A model generated the notes under the pieces. It was not told the DNA's origin. It was given only the letters and a program-made list of their open reading frames with translations, and searched no databases. This document shows positions 1 to 8,458 of a stretch of DNA of 45,856 nt, one piece after another. The number at the start of each line of letters is the position of its first letter. Position 1 is the first letter of the stretch. The DNA lies in contig CACIRX010000008.1 in the NCBI GenBank assembly GCA_902589175.1, positions 1 through 45,856 on the forward strand, given 5' to 3'. This DNA comes from an uncultured Pelagibacteraceae bacterium (GTDB lineage: Bacteria; Pseudomonadota; Alphaproteobacteria; Pelagibacterales; AG-422-B15). Both the position numbers and the translations under genes were made by a program.

Positions 1-365
1 TACGTCTCAATGACGGAAATGGTCTGGAGGTTGTTTCAGTTTTATCAAATAAAAGGCCAGATAGTAAGATTGTGATGCTCACTGGTTATGGCAATATACC
101 TACAGCAGTTGCGGCCGTTAAAGAAGGTGCGTGTGATTATTTAGCTAAACCGGCAGATGCTGATGATATTGAGGCCGCATTAAAGGCTCCTTACTCATCT
201 ACTCCTGAACCTCCACAAAACCCGATGTCTGCAGATAGGGTAAAGTGGGAGCATATCCTTAGAGTATATGAGCTGTGTAACCGAAATGTTTCTGAGACTG
301 CTCGAAGACTAAAAATGCACAGACGAACTTTACAGAGAATACTGCAGAAAAAGTCTCCGAAATAA
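1..365 (+). CDS. regA: Response regulator RegA/ActR/PrrA family, 3' part only
   Basis: The frame is open from the left edge (bases 1-2 finish a Leu codon), so the gene is 5'-truncated; an internal ATG at 72 is not the real start. The visible part holds the end of a receiver domain, with an LTGYGNI segment and the conserved lysine in DYLAKPADADD. A proline-rich linker (PEPPQNPMSADRV) and a Fis-type helix-turn-helix (NVSETARRLKMHRRTLQRIL) follow. This arrangement is typical of the redox-responding RegA/ActR/PrrA regulators of alphaproteobacteria, which work with the RegB/ActS/PrrB sensor kinase and control respiration, carbon and nitrogen genes. The phosphorylated Asp lies upstream of the window. 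Its stop is only 4 bp from the tail of the convergent next gene. Family identity is confident; which genes it controls cannot be told here. Confidence 0.93.
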   Translation, partial: RLNDGNGLEVVSVLSNKRPDSKIVMLTGYGNIPTAVAAVKEGACDYLAKPADADDIEAALKAPYSSTPEPPQNPMSADRVKWEHILRVYELCNRNVSETARRLKMHRRTLQRILQKKSPK

Positions 366-369
366 TTAT

Positions 370-1569
370 CTAAGCAGTTTTCTTTAATTGATTAATTTCA
401 CTTAAGGCACTTACACCTTGATCAGCAATTTCCTGACCAGCAACAGTATCGCTTTCATTATTTAGTTCATCCATGTTAACAAATTCTGCATAAGTTGCTT
501 TAGTTCTGTCAGTAATTATATGGGCCTTTAATAGAGTTTTAACGAGAACCCTAAAGATATTATTTTGATTTTTCATCTCGTCCTTGATCACTTCTCCTTG
601 ATCAATATATTTATGAAATTCACGATCAACCCACTTATGATCCAAGCCAACACAGGAATATACATGTTTCTTTTCAAATGGATTAACTAGGTTAAACAGA
701 AGTTCAACAAATATCTTTTCAGCCCAATCCTCAACTTTAATATGCTCTTTCTTAGTCAATTTTGGCACTGTTCTATCTGCCCATATTTTGCCAAATTTAT
801 GATGGAATGCTTCATCGCTCATTGTATATTTTAATAACGTCTTCAGTACTGGGTCGTTCGTATTTTCATAAGCCATGGCAAACGCTCCCATAGCTAATCC
901 CTCGATCATCATTTGCATTCCAATAATCTTTTTATAAACTAAATCAGACGAAACAATTTCGTTGGCTACTCTACCTAATGTTGGCCCAACTTTGTAAGGT
1001 GACCCCCATCTTGCCTGTATATATTTTGTAAAACCAGCAACATGTCTGGCTTCCTCTCTCGTTTGATTAGCTGCATATTCTTGAGCGCCTGGATCTCTAA
1101 GAACATGGCATAAACTTGCGCTCAACGAAAGAGCGGCCTGCTCGCCATGTAGAATTTGTGATAATACAAATCTAAAACTCTCATTATTTAATTTGATCAA
1201 TTGATGCTTTGACAGCTTCTCTCTGATGCTTGGAATTTGTAGTTCAATTCCAAAAGGTCCATCAGGGTCAACAATATTTTCATTATTTATGTCAAATGGA
1301 ATATCAAAATCAATATATTTTTTATCGTTAGGATCCCAGAAGTGTTTATGTGTAGCGCTAATAATTTTATCAAAAGCATCTGATCGATCACTGTAGCGAT
1401 CTTCATCCATCATTGGGATAAAGTGTTTAGGATTTGCTGCATTGTACGCGGGGTCTTTAGTAAGTGAATTTTTACCTGATTTAGAAGTTTGCCATTTTTC
1501 TTGGACCTTATAAACTTGGTCTTTAGCTAAAATTTTTGCAATTTGTATTTTTTGTGAAAATTCAACCAT
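370..1569 (-). CDS. Ferritin-like diiron-carboxylate protein
   Basis: A 399-aa protein with the full four-helix diiron ligand set: E143 (HGEQ), E173 and H176 (EEARH), E223 (MIEGLA), and E253 and H256 (DEAFHH). The E-30-ExxH-47-E-30-ExxH spacing is that of the ferritin-like superfamily that includes ribonucleotide reductase R2, rubrerythrin and AurF-type N-oxygenases. At about 400 aa it is longer than a plain rubrerythrin and resembles an oxidase or oxygenase more than an iron store. There is no signal peptide, so it is probably cytoplasmic. It is transcribed divergently from the RND/MMPL exporter at 1802, and the shared 232-bp region carries a perfect palindrome at 1613. The substrate is unknown; an O2-dependent oxidation of a lipid or amine is only a guess. 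Superfamily call strong, specific function open. Confidence 0.8.
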   Translation of the reverse strand: MVEFSQKIQIAKILAKDQVYKVQEKWQTSKSGKNSLTKDPAYNAANPKHFIPMMDEDRYSDRSDAFDKIISATHKHFWDPNDKKYIDFDIPFDINNENIVDPDGPFGIELQIPSIREKLSKHQLIKLNNESFRFVLSQILHGEQAALSLSASLCHVLRDPGAQEYAANQTREEARHVAGFTKYIQARWGSPYKVGPTLGRVANEIVSSDLVYKKIIGMQMMIEGLAMGAFAMAYENTNDPVLKTLLKYTMSDEAFHHKFGKIWADRTVPKLTKKEHIKVEDWAEKIFVELLFNLVNPFEKKHVYSCVGLDHKWVDREFHKYIDQGEVIKDEMKNQNNIFRVLVKTLLKAHIITDRTKATYAEFVNMDELNNESDTVAGQEIADQGVSALSEINQLKKTA

Positions 1570-1612
1570 AGTGACAATTATAATGAATTTTAATAATTAT
1601 AAAATATATTTG

Positions 1613-1626
1613 TGAACATTTGTTCA
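1613..1626. promoter_or_regulatory. Perfect palindrome TGAACA-TT-TGTTCA, candidate operator
   Basis: Two 6-bp half-sites (TGAACA and TGTTCA) separated by TT form a perfect 14-bp inverted repeat. It lies 44 bp upstream of the diiron gene start (minus strand) and about 175 bp upstream of the MMPL gene. Palindromes with this AAC/GTT core are typical of TetR-family operators; that is family knowledge, not proof. The AT-rich region otherwise shows no clear structure. No regulator gene is next to it. Confidence 0.4.
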
Positions 1627-1801
1627 TTTTTAAGTTTAAAATATCTATTAATTTCAATATCTTAAATATTTTTTAAAGTTTTGTCATTATTATCACACGT
1701 ACACAAACTTGAAATAAAGTTTATACATTTTAATTTAAACGTATACAAAGCAATGATTTTCTCATATTTTTTCCCCTATCACAAATTAACTCTATAGAAA
1801 A

Positions 1802-4483
1802 ATGCTGCAAAAAATTGAAAATTGGTTTTTTAAATTCCGTTTTTGGGTACTAGCTAGTTTTGTATTGTTAACAATTATAATGGGTTACTTTGCAGTTCAG
1901 ATCCGAATGGACGCGGGTTTCTATAAGCAATTACCAAGCAGCCATTCATTTGTAAAAACCTACTATGAGTATCAAGATGATTTAAGCGGTACTAATAGTA
2001 TTACTGTTGCTCTGAGGGCTACAGAAGGAGATATTTTTAATAAAGATTATTTAAGTAAACTTTTTGAGTTGAATCAATCTATTAGATATTTGCCAGGAGT
2101 TAACCAAGGCTCAATGCAATCACTTTGGACACCTAATGTAAAAGTGATGCGTGTTACAGAGGAAGGCTTTGAAAGTACAGAAGTCATTCCTGGTAATTTA
2201 ACTCCAGAAAAATTATCAGTAGAAGAAATCAACAAGATTAAGGAAAGAATATTAACGGGCGGGCATGTAGGTAGTATTGTTTCCAATGACTTTACCTCAT
2301 CGCTTATTAAAGTTGAATTAACTGAGTTCAATAGAAAAACTGGAGCGAAATTAGATTACCTGCAATTAGGCAAAGACATTGAAAAAATCAGAGATGAATT
2401 TGAGCAAGGGATATATAGAGTTGAGATAACTGGCTTTGCAAAAATGATATCTGATATTGCTAGCGAAGCTTACAACGTTGTAATATTTTTTGCTTTAGCT
2501 TTCTTACTTACTGTGTTGGCAGTTTATTGGTACTCACGCTCTTGGACGCTTACCTTTCTTCCCCTTGTTTGCTCATTAACATCATTAGTATGGCAATTTG
2601 GAATGTTAAAAATTTTAGGTTTTGGACTAGATCCTCTAGCGATTCTAGTACCTTTCTTAGTATTTGCTATCGGTGTTTCACATGGAATTCAACAAGTTAA
2701 TCAGATTACAAAAGAAGTTATAGAAGGACAATCAGCTGAGTATGCTGCAAGAGCCTCGTTCTCGAGATTATTAGTGCCTGGTACGATGGCGTTAATTACT
2801 GATTTAGTTGGATTTGGAACACTTATTTTACTTCCCATTGGGATGATTCAAGAACTTGCAATCACTGCATCAATTGGAGTTGCATTTAAAATAATCACAA
2901 ACCTCGTTATGCTCCCACTTGCCGCTTCATATGCGAGGTATAATGAAAGTTTTGCAACTAGAGCACAATCTGCCATTACGTATCGACAGAATTTGATGGG
3001 ATTTTTTGGCAAATTAGCTAAACCTCGACCTGCTGTGATAACGTTATCTTTCAGTGCATTATTATTCGCTGGAGCAACTTACTTAGCGAGTGAAAGACAT
3101 GTCGGGGATCTTCATGCAGGCGCTCCAGAGCTTCGAGCAGAAGCAAGGTACAATCAAGATATTACAGAGTTAACAAAAAGATATAATGTTACAACTGATG
3201 TATTAGTTGTTATAGCTGAAGTTGGAGCTGCAGTTGGAATCAATCCTTGTCGATCTGACGATGTAATGGCGGCGCAGGATAATCTTCATTGGTATCTAGA
3301 AAATATTGAGGGAGTTACGAAAGTAATTTCCTTATCAAGTGTTGCAAAAAGAGCTTTAAGTGGTTACGCAGAGGGTAACCTTAAATGGACATATCTACCA
3401 AGAAATGAAAGAGCTCTAGCTTTTGCAACAAGTGTTGTTGACCCTTCAACAGGGCTTATTAATGAAGCATGTTCAATAATGCCTATTTACGTTTTTACAG
3501 AAGATCACAAGGCAACTACAATAAGTCATATTATTAAAAAAGTAGAGTTATACAATGAGCAATACCGTGATTTAGAAGACTCAATTACTTACAGGGTTCA
3601 GATACAAAAACCAACAGAAGGTACTGATATAATTCCTTTTGCAGCCTTTTCGGGCACAACAATGCGACCATTAGAGGTTCTAGGTTTAAAAAATCCAGCT
3701 GTCTTTACTGATGATGAATTCACTGACTTTGCTTATGAAAATGGATTTAACAGTCGAAACTTGTGGGTCGGAAGTCTTGGAAATTATTACAGAGACATAG
3801 AGTCATTTGATGAAAATGTAAATTTTAGAGTTAAAGATATCAAGCAGTCAGATAAAGTATTTAAAAAATTTTTTGAGGATAATCCTGAGTATTCAGATAT
3901 CGTTTTCGAGTCAGATGAAATTAAATATAGGCTTGCTAGTGGTACAGTTGGTATTCAACATGCAACCAATGAAGTTATTGAAAAAGGTGAATTGCCAATG
4001 ATGGTTGCAGTTTATATTGTTATAATTATTTTAGTATTTACTACTTACTTAGATTGGAGAGCTACAATTTGTTGCACAGTCCCTCTAACTTTTGCGACGA
4101 TGCTGGGTTATGCTTTCATGGAATTAGCTCAAATTGGATTAAAGGTTTCTACTTTGCCAGTGATGGTCCTTGCAGTAGGAGTAGGAGTTGATTATGCATT
4201 TTATATATACAACAGACTTAATATGAGAATGAAAGAAGGGTTAGATATCACAGAAGCATTTGAGCATACTTTTGCAAATACAGGTGCTGCAGTAGTATTT
4301 ACTGCCATTACTTTAGCAATCGGTGTTTCTACATGGTCATTCTCTGCACTAAAATTTCAGGCAGATATGGGATCGTTACTCACATTTATGTTTATAATAA
4401 ATATGGTTTGTGCGATGACTACACTACCTGCTCTTGCCGTTGTACTTGATAAATTATTTCCAAGAAAAAAAATTAATTCTTAG
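1802..4483 (+). CDS. RND superfamily (MMPL-type) exporter
   Basis: An 893-aa membrane protein with the duplicated RND plan. The first transmembrane segment (about residues 14-34) is followed by a large periplasmic loop, a block of helices (about 222-380), another single helix near 410, a second large loop and a second helix block (about 735-885). The second block contains the hallmark GVGVDYAFYIYNR segment, where an Asp in TM10 is usually tied to proton coupling; the matching position in the first block reads GVSHGIQQ, with His instead. Such MMPL/COG1033 proteins export lipids or other hydrophobic compounds using the proton gradient. It is transcribed away from the diiron protein gene, so the two may form a functional pair. 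Its 3' end overlaps the convergent ABC ATPase gene by 11 bp. Substrate unknown. Confidence 0.85.
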   Translation: MLQKIENWFFKFRFWVLASFVLLTIIMGYFAVQIRMDAGFYKQLPSSHSFVKTYYEYQDDLSGTNSITVALRATEGDIFNKDYLSKLFELNQSIRYLPGVNQGSMQSLWTPNVKVMRVTEEGFESTEVIPGNLTPEKLSVEEINKIKERILTGGHVGSIVSNDFTSSLIKVELTEFNRKTGAKLDYLQLGKDIEKIRDEFEQGIYRVEITGFAKMISDIASEAYNVVIFFALAFLLTVLAVYWYSRSWTLTFLPLVCSLTSLVWQFGMLKILGFGLDPLAILVPFLVFAIGVSHGIQQVNQITKEVIEGQSAEYAARASFSRLLVPGTMALITDLVGFGTLILLPIGMIQELAITASIGVAFKIITNLVMLPLAASYARYNESFATRAQSAITYRQNLMGFFGKLAKPRPAVITLSFSALLFAGATYLASERHVGDLHAGAPELRAEARYNQDITELTKRYNVTTDVLVVIAEVGAAVGINPCRSDDVMAAQDNLHWYLENIEGVTKVISLSSVAKRALSGYAEGNLKWTYLPRNERALAFATSVVDPSTGLINEACSIMPIYVFTEDHKATTISHIIKKVELYNEQYRDLEDSITYRVQIQKPTEGTDIIPFAAFSGTTMRPLEVLGLKNPAVFTDDEFTDFAYENGFNSRNLWVGSLGNYYRDIESFDENVNFRVKDIKQSDKVFKKFFEDNPEYSDIVFESDEIKYRLASGTVGIQHATNEVIEKGELPMMVAVYIVIIILVFTTYLDWRATICCTVPLTFATMLGYAFMELAQIGLKVSTLPVMVLAVGVGVDYAFYIYNRLNMRMKEGLDITEAFEHTFANTGAAVVFTAITLAIGVSTWSFSALKFQADMGSLLTFMFIINMVCAMTTLPALAVVLDKLFPRKKINS

Positions 4484-5402
4484 TTAATTTAAGAAATACA
4501 TCTTCAAGTTTAGTCTCATTTATTGTTAAATCTTTAACCTGAATGTTAGATAATTGTAATGCATCCAAAATTTTATTGAAACTTATCTCGCTAGGTTTGT
4601 AATTAATTATTAGATAGTCACTATTTATTTCACATTCTACATCTAGTCCAATTATTGGATCTAAATTAAAATTTTTACTATCTAATGAAATAATTATTTG
4701 CTTTCTGTCAATTAATGATTTTATGTTTGATGTTGTACCCTTTGTTATTAAATTACCATTATCAATTATTGCAATTTCATTACACAACTCTTCTGCTTCA
4801 TGTAAATAATGAGTTGTAATAATAATTGTTTTACCTTCATTGTTTAATTTATTTATGTTGGTCCATAAATTTGCCCTAAGCTCAACATCCACACCTGCTG
4901 TTGGTTCATCAAGAATCAGTATTTCAGGATCATGAACCATTGCTTTAGCTATAAGTAATCTTCTTCTCATACCTCCAGATAATGTTCTAGCGTATGCATG
5001 AGATTTATCTTCTAGCGCAAGAAGCTTTAGGATCTCATTGGTCCTTCTATTTTTTTTTGGAACACCAAATAAACCAGCCTGAATTTCTAGTAACTCATAT
5101 GGAGTAAAAAAAGGATCAATATTTAATTCTTGAGGGACTATACCCATTAATTTTTTTACTTCTTTTAAATTTTCATGATGACTCATGCCAAATATGTCTA
5201 TGTGCCCAGATGTTTTTCTTACCAGATCAGCTAAAATATTAATAAAAGTTGATTTTCCCGCTCCATTAGGTCCTAGCAATCCAAATATCGAGCCTTTTTT
5301 TACTTGAAGAGAGATATTATTTAGAGCTACCTTTTCATTTTTAGATCCCACGCCATAAATTTTATTTAAATCTCTTACTGATATAGCGACATTGCTTGAC
5401 AT
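4473..5402 (-). CDS. ABC transporter ATP-binding protein, ABC-2/YadG type
   Basis: A 309-aa protein with one complete ABC nucleotide-binding domain: Walker A GPNGAGKST (residues 44-52), signature LSGGMRRR, Walker B ILILDEPTAGVD and the switch histidine in ITTHYLHEAEE. The C-terminal extension of about 90 residues is typical of ABC-2 type exporter ATPases such as YadG or DrrA. These normally pair with a YadH/ABC-2 permease, but no permease gene is adjacent; it may lie elsewhere in the genome. The gene is on its own strand, its 3' end overlapping the MMPL gene and its start facing the small zinc-finger gene 62 bp away. The role in export is inferred from family; the substrate cannot be assigned. 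Confidence 0.9.
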   Translation of the reverse strand: MSSNVAISVRDLNKIYGVGSKNEKVALNNISLQVKKGSIFGLLGPNGAGKSTFINILADLVRKTSGHIDIFGMSHHENLKEVKKLMGIVPQELNIDPFFTPYELLEIQAGLFGVPKKNRRTNEILKLLALEDKSHAYARTLSGGMRRRLLIAKAMVHDPEILILDEPTAGVDVELRANLWTNINKLNNEGKTIIITTHYLHEAEELCNEIAIIDNGNLITKGTTSNIKSLIDRKQIIISLDSKNFNLDPIIGLDVECEINSDYLIINYKPSEISFNKILDALQLSNIQVKDLTINETKLEDVFLKLTKN

Positions 5403-5464
5403 AAAAAAATAATAAATATTAGAATTAATAGTTTTTCAAAGTAATTTCTTGTATCATTCAGTTT

Positions 5465-5641
5465 ATGAATTCTCCAGAAATAAAAAGCGAACAAAATAAA
5501 GATATTGAATATGTAAATTCAAAAAAATTAAGCTGCGCTGGAGTTGAAGGTCCCTTAGGTCACCCAAAAGTATACCTTGATATGGGAGATGATAATCAGA
5601 TCGTTTGTCCTTATTGCAGTAAACTATTCATACTTAAATAA
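5465..5641 (+). CDS. Small zinc-finger protein (zf-CHCC type), 58 aa
   Basis: A 58-aa ORF whose stop codon directly abuts the polA start (TAA then ATG, no gap). The C-terminal two thirds carry SCAG, GHPKVYLDM and CPYCSK, giving a Cys-His-Cys-Cys ligand set (C24, H33, C48, C51). This is the small zinc-binding domain also found in the NDUFS6 subunit of mitochondrial complex I and in short stand-alone proteobacterial proteins. The N-terminal 20 residues are low complexity and charged. Bacterial members have no settled role. Zero spacing suggests translational coupling with polA. The motif makes this a real gene despite its length. Confidence 0.85.
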   Translation: MNSPEIKSEQNKDIEYVNSKKLSCAGVEGPLGHPKVYLDMGDDNQIVCPYCSKLFILK

Positions 5642-8458
5642 ATGGCAGAAAGAAATCACCTATTTTTGGTTGATGGATCAGGCTATATTTTTAGAGCATA
5701 TTACGCATTGCCACCACTATATCGAAAAAGTGATGGGCTGCCAACTGGGGCAGTGAATGGTTTTTGTAACATGCTTTATAAATTAATTGAAGATACTGAC
5801 AAAAAGATTAGCCCGACACATCTAGCGGTAATTTTTGACAGTGCCAGAAAAACTTTCAGAAATGATATTTATAAAGAATATAAAGCTAATAGAGGTGATC
5901 CGCCAGAGGATTTAATACCACAATTTAAAATAATTAAGGATGCTGTGAAAGCCTTTGGTATCCCATCTATTGAATTAAGTGGTTATGAAGCAGATGATAT
6001 TATTGCAACATATGCATCACTCGCAGAAAATAAAAAATGGAGTGTATCCATAGTTTCCTCCGATAAAGATCTTATGCAAATTGTTTCAAATCAGGTGAAA
6101 TTAATTGATACAATGAAAAATAAAACTATTGGACCAAGTGAAGTAATTGAAAAGTTCGGAGTTAACCCTGAATATGTAATCGATGTTCAAGCTCTAGCTG
6201 GTGATAGTTCAGACAACGTCCCAGGAGCTCCAGGCATAGGAGTAAAAACAGCAGCACAGCTGATAAACGATTTTGGTAATTTAGAAAGTCTTCTTGATAA
6301 CTGTGATAATATTAAGCAGCAAAAGAGAAGAGAAACAATTAAAGGCAATAAGAAAAATATTCTTATTAGTAAAGAATTAGTAACTTTGCGAAAAGATGTA
6401 AAAGACATTCCAGAACTCAATGATTTAATTAAAAAAGAAGTTTCCGTTGAAAAATTGATACCTTTCTTAGACGAGCTTGAGTTAAAAAAGCTCTCTGAGA
6501 GAATTAGAAAAAAAAATCCTAACGTAAAAATAATAGCGAAGAGTCAAATAAAAACAAATAAACAAAGAAATTTAAGCGGCGATAATAAAATTCCTGAAAG
6601 AAATTTGAAAAATCAAATCAAAATTTCTAAATCTAAATCTTCTTATATTTTAATAAATGATGAAAAGAATCTTAAAAATTTGATTAGTGAAATCTATAAT
6701 GTAGGCGAATTTGTGTATGATGTTGAAACTGACTCCCTAAATATAATTGAAGCTAATTTAGTTGGAGTTTCTCTATGTTTTAACCAAGAAAATGCGTACT
6801 ATATTCCACTTCAGCACGTTGACCAGGAAGAAAAGACTGTTAAAAGTCAAATTTCTCTAAAAAACTTTCTAACAATTATTTCTCCTTTGATGAATGATGA
6901 GTCTATCATAAAAATAGGCCACAATATTAAATACGACAATTCAATTTTAAATAAATATGGAATCGATGTTAAAGGCTTTCACGATACTATGTTAATGTCT
7001 TATGTGCTTGATGCAGGTGTCAATCGACATAGCATGGATGAATTAGCCAGTATCCATTTAAATAGACAAACAATTAAATTCAAAGATGTAGTTGGTAGTG
7101 GTAAGTCCCAGATAACTTTTGACAGGGTTAAAATTGAAGATGCGTTAAATTATGCAGCTGAAGATGCAGAAATTACTTTTAAATTGTATCTTTTTTTAAA
7201 GAAAAGAGTTAACCAGGAGAGAGGTAATTACATTTATACTAACATTGAAAGAGAACTAATAAATCCAATCCAATCAATGGAGATTAATGGAATTAAAGTT
7301 GACAAGAAATATCTTAGTAATTTATCAATTAAATTTTCACAAAGAATAGAAAAACTTGAGAAAAAAATATACAAAGAAACAGGTTCAGAATTTAATATTG
7401 GTTCTCCAAAACAATTATCAGAGATCCTTTTTGATAAATTAAAACTTAAGCCTCCGAAAAAAACTAAAACTGGCGAAAAATCAACGGGCATCGATGTTTT
7501 AGAGGACCTTGCATACGAAGGAAATAAAGTTGCTGACAATATTATTCAGTGGCGACAACTTTCAAAACTCAAGAACACTTATACTGACGCACTCCAAAAT
7601 CACATTGTCAGAGAAACAGGTAGAATACATACTTCATTTTCTATGGCTTCAACTAATACGGGAAGACTTGCATCATCAGATCCAAATTTACAAAATATTC
7701 CGATAAGAACTGAAGAAGGAAAGTCAATTAGAAAAGCTTTTGTACCTGATGAAGGGTTTGTCATGCTAGCTGCTGATTATAGTCAAATTGAACTGAGAGT
7801 TCTTGCTCATATGGCTGATGTTAAACAACTAAAAGAAGCATTCATAAATAATGAAGATATTCACCAAATTACAGCTGCAGAAATTTTTAATGTAAAATTA
7901 AAAGAGGTTGATAATGAATTAAGGAGAAAAGCAAAAGCTGTTAACTTTGGTATAATATATGGCATTTCAGCTTATGGACTTGCGAAGCAGCTCGCAATTT
8001 CAAACTATGAAGCGGGAGATTTTATAAAAAGATATTTTCAGAAATTTTCAGGTATTAGAGAATTTATGGATCATACTAAAGAGTTTTGTCGGAAAAATGG
8101 CTATGTAGAAACAGTCTGTGGAAGAAAATGTTTTTTCCCAAGAATAAAGGATAAAAATTTTGCGCTTAGATCATTTCAGGAAAGAGCAGCAATAAATGCT
8201 CCAATTCAGGGTACTGCAGCAGATATAATAAAATTAGCTATGATAAAAATAAATAGTAAAATCAAAGATTCAAAAGACTGCAAAATGTTACTGCAGGTTC
8301 ATGACGAGTTAATATTTGAAATAAAAAATAATAAATTAAACCACTTCAAGGAGATAATAATTAAGGAAATGGAAAATGCTTTAAAACCTAAATTTGATTT
8401 TTCTATTCCCTTAGTGGTTGATTATAACCATGCTTTAAATTGGAGTGATGCTCATTAA
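5642..8458 (+). CDS. polA: DNA polymerase I
   Basis: 938 aa, close to the usual 928-950. The 5'-3' nuclease/FEN domain covers about residues 1-290 (FLVDGSGYIFRAYYA, YEADDIIATYA, GDSSDNVPGAPGIG). The 3'-5' proofreading domain (about 340-530) keeps its metal ligands: D360 and E362 in YDVETDSLN, the HNIKYDN block and YAAEDAEIT. The family A polymerase domain (about 560-938) has motif A ADYSQIELR with D712, the O-helix RRKAKAVNFGIIYG, and motif C QVHDELIF with D888. All three activities therefore look intact, suited to Okazaki fragment processing and repair synthesis. It lies in a tight run between the zinc-finger gene (0 bp) and the next gene, whose start overlaps the polA stop by one base (TAATG). 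No SOS box is visible upstream. Confidence 0.98.
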   Translation: MAERNHLFLVDGSGYIFRAYYALPPLYRKSDGLPTGAVNGFCNMLYKLIEDTDKKISPTHLAVIFDSARKTFRNDIYKEYKANRGDPPEDLIPQFKIIKDAVKAFGIPSIELSGYEADDIIATYASLAENKKWSVSIVSSDKDLMQIVSNQVKLIDTMKNKTIGPSEVIEKFGVNPEYVIDVQALAGDSSDNVPGAPGIGVKTAAQLINDFGNLESLLDNCDNIKQQKRRETIKGNKKNILISKELVTLRKDVKDIPELNDLIKKEVSVEKLIPFLDELELKKLSERIRKKNPNVKIIAKSQIKTNKQRNLSGDNKIPERNLKNQIKISKSKSSYILINDEKNLKNLISEIYNVGEFVYDVETDSLNIIEANLVGVSLCFNQENAYYIPLQHVDQEEKTVKSQISLKNFLTIISPLMNDESIIKIGHNIKYDNSILNKYGIDVKGFHDTMLMSYVLDAGVNRHSMDELASIHLNRQTIKFKDVVGSGKSQITFDRVKIEDALNYAAEDAEITFKLYLFLKKRVNQERGNYIYTNIERELINPIQSMEINGIKVDKKYLSNLSIKFSQRIEKLEKKIYKETGSEFNIGSPKQLSEILFDKLKLKPPKKTKTGEKSTGIDVLEDLAYEGNKVADNIIQWRQLSKLKNTYTDALQNHIVRETGRIHTSFSMASTNTGRLASSDPNLQNIPIRTEEGKSIRKAFVPDEGFVMLAADYSQIELRVLAHMADVKQLKEAFINNEDIHQITAAEIFNVKLKEVDNELRRKAKAVNFGIIYGISAYGLAKQLAISNYEAGDFIKRYFQKFSGIREFMDHTKEFCRKNGYVETVCGRKCFFPRIKDKNFALRSFQERAAINAPIQGTAADIIKLAMIKINSKIKDSKDCKMLLQVHDELIFEIKNNKLNHFKEIIIKEMENALKPKFDFSIPLVVDYNHALNWSDAH

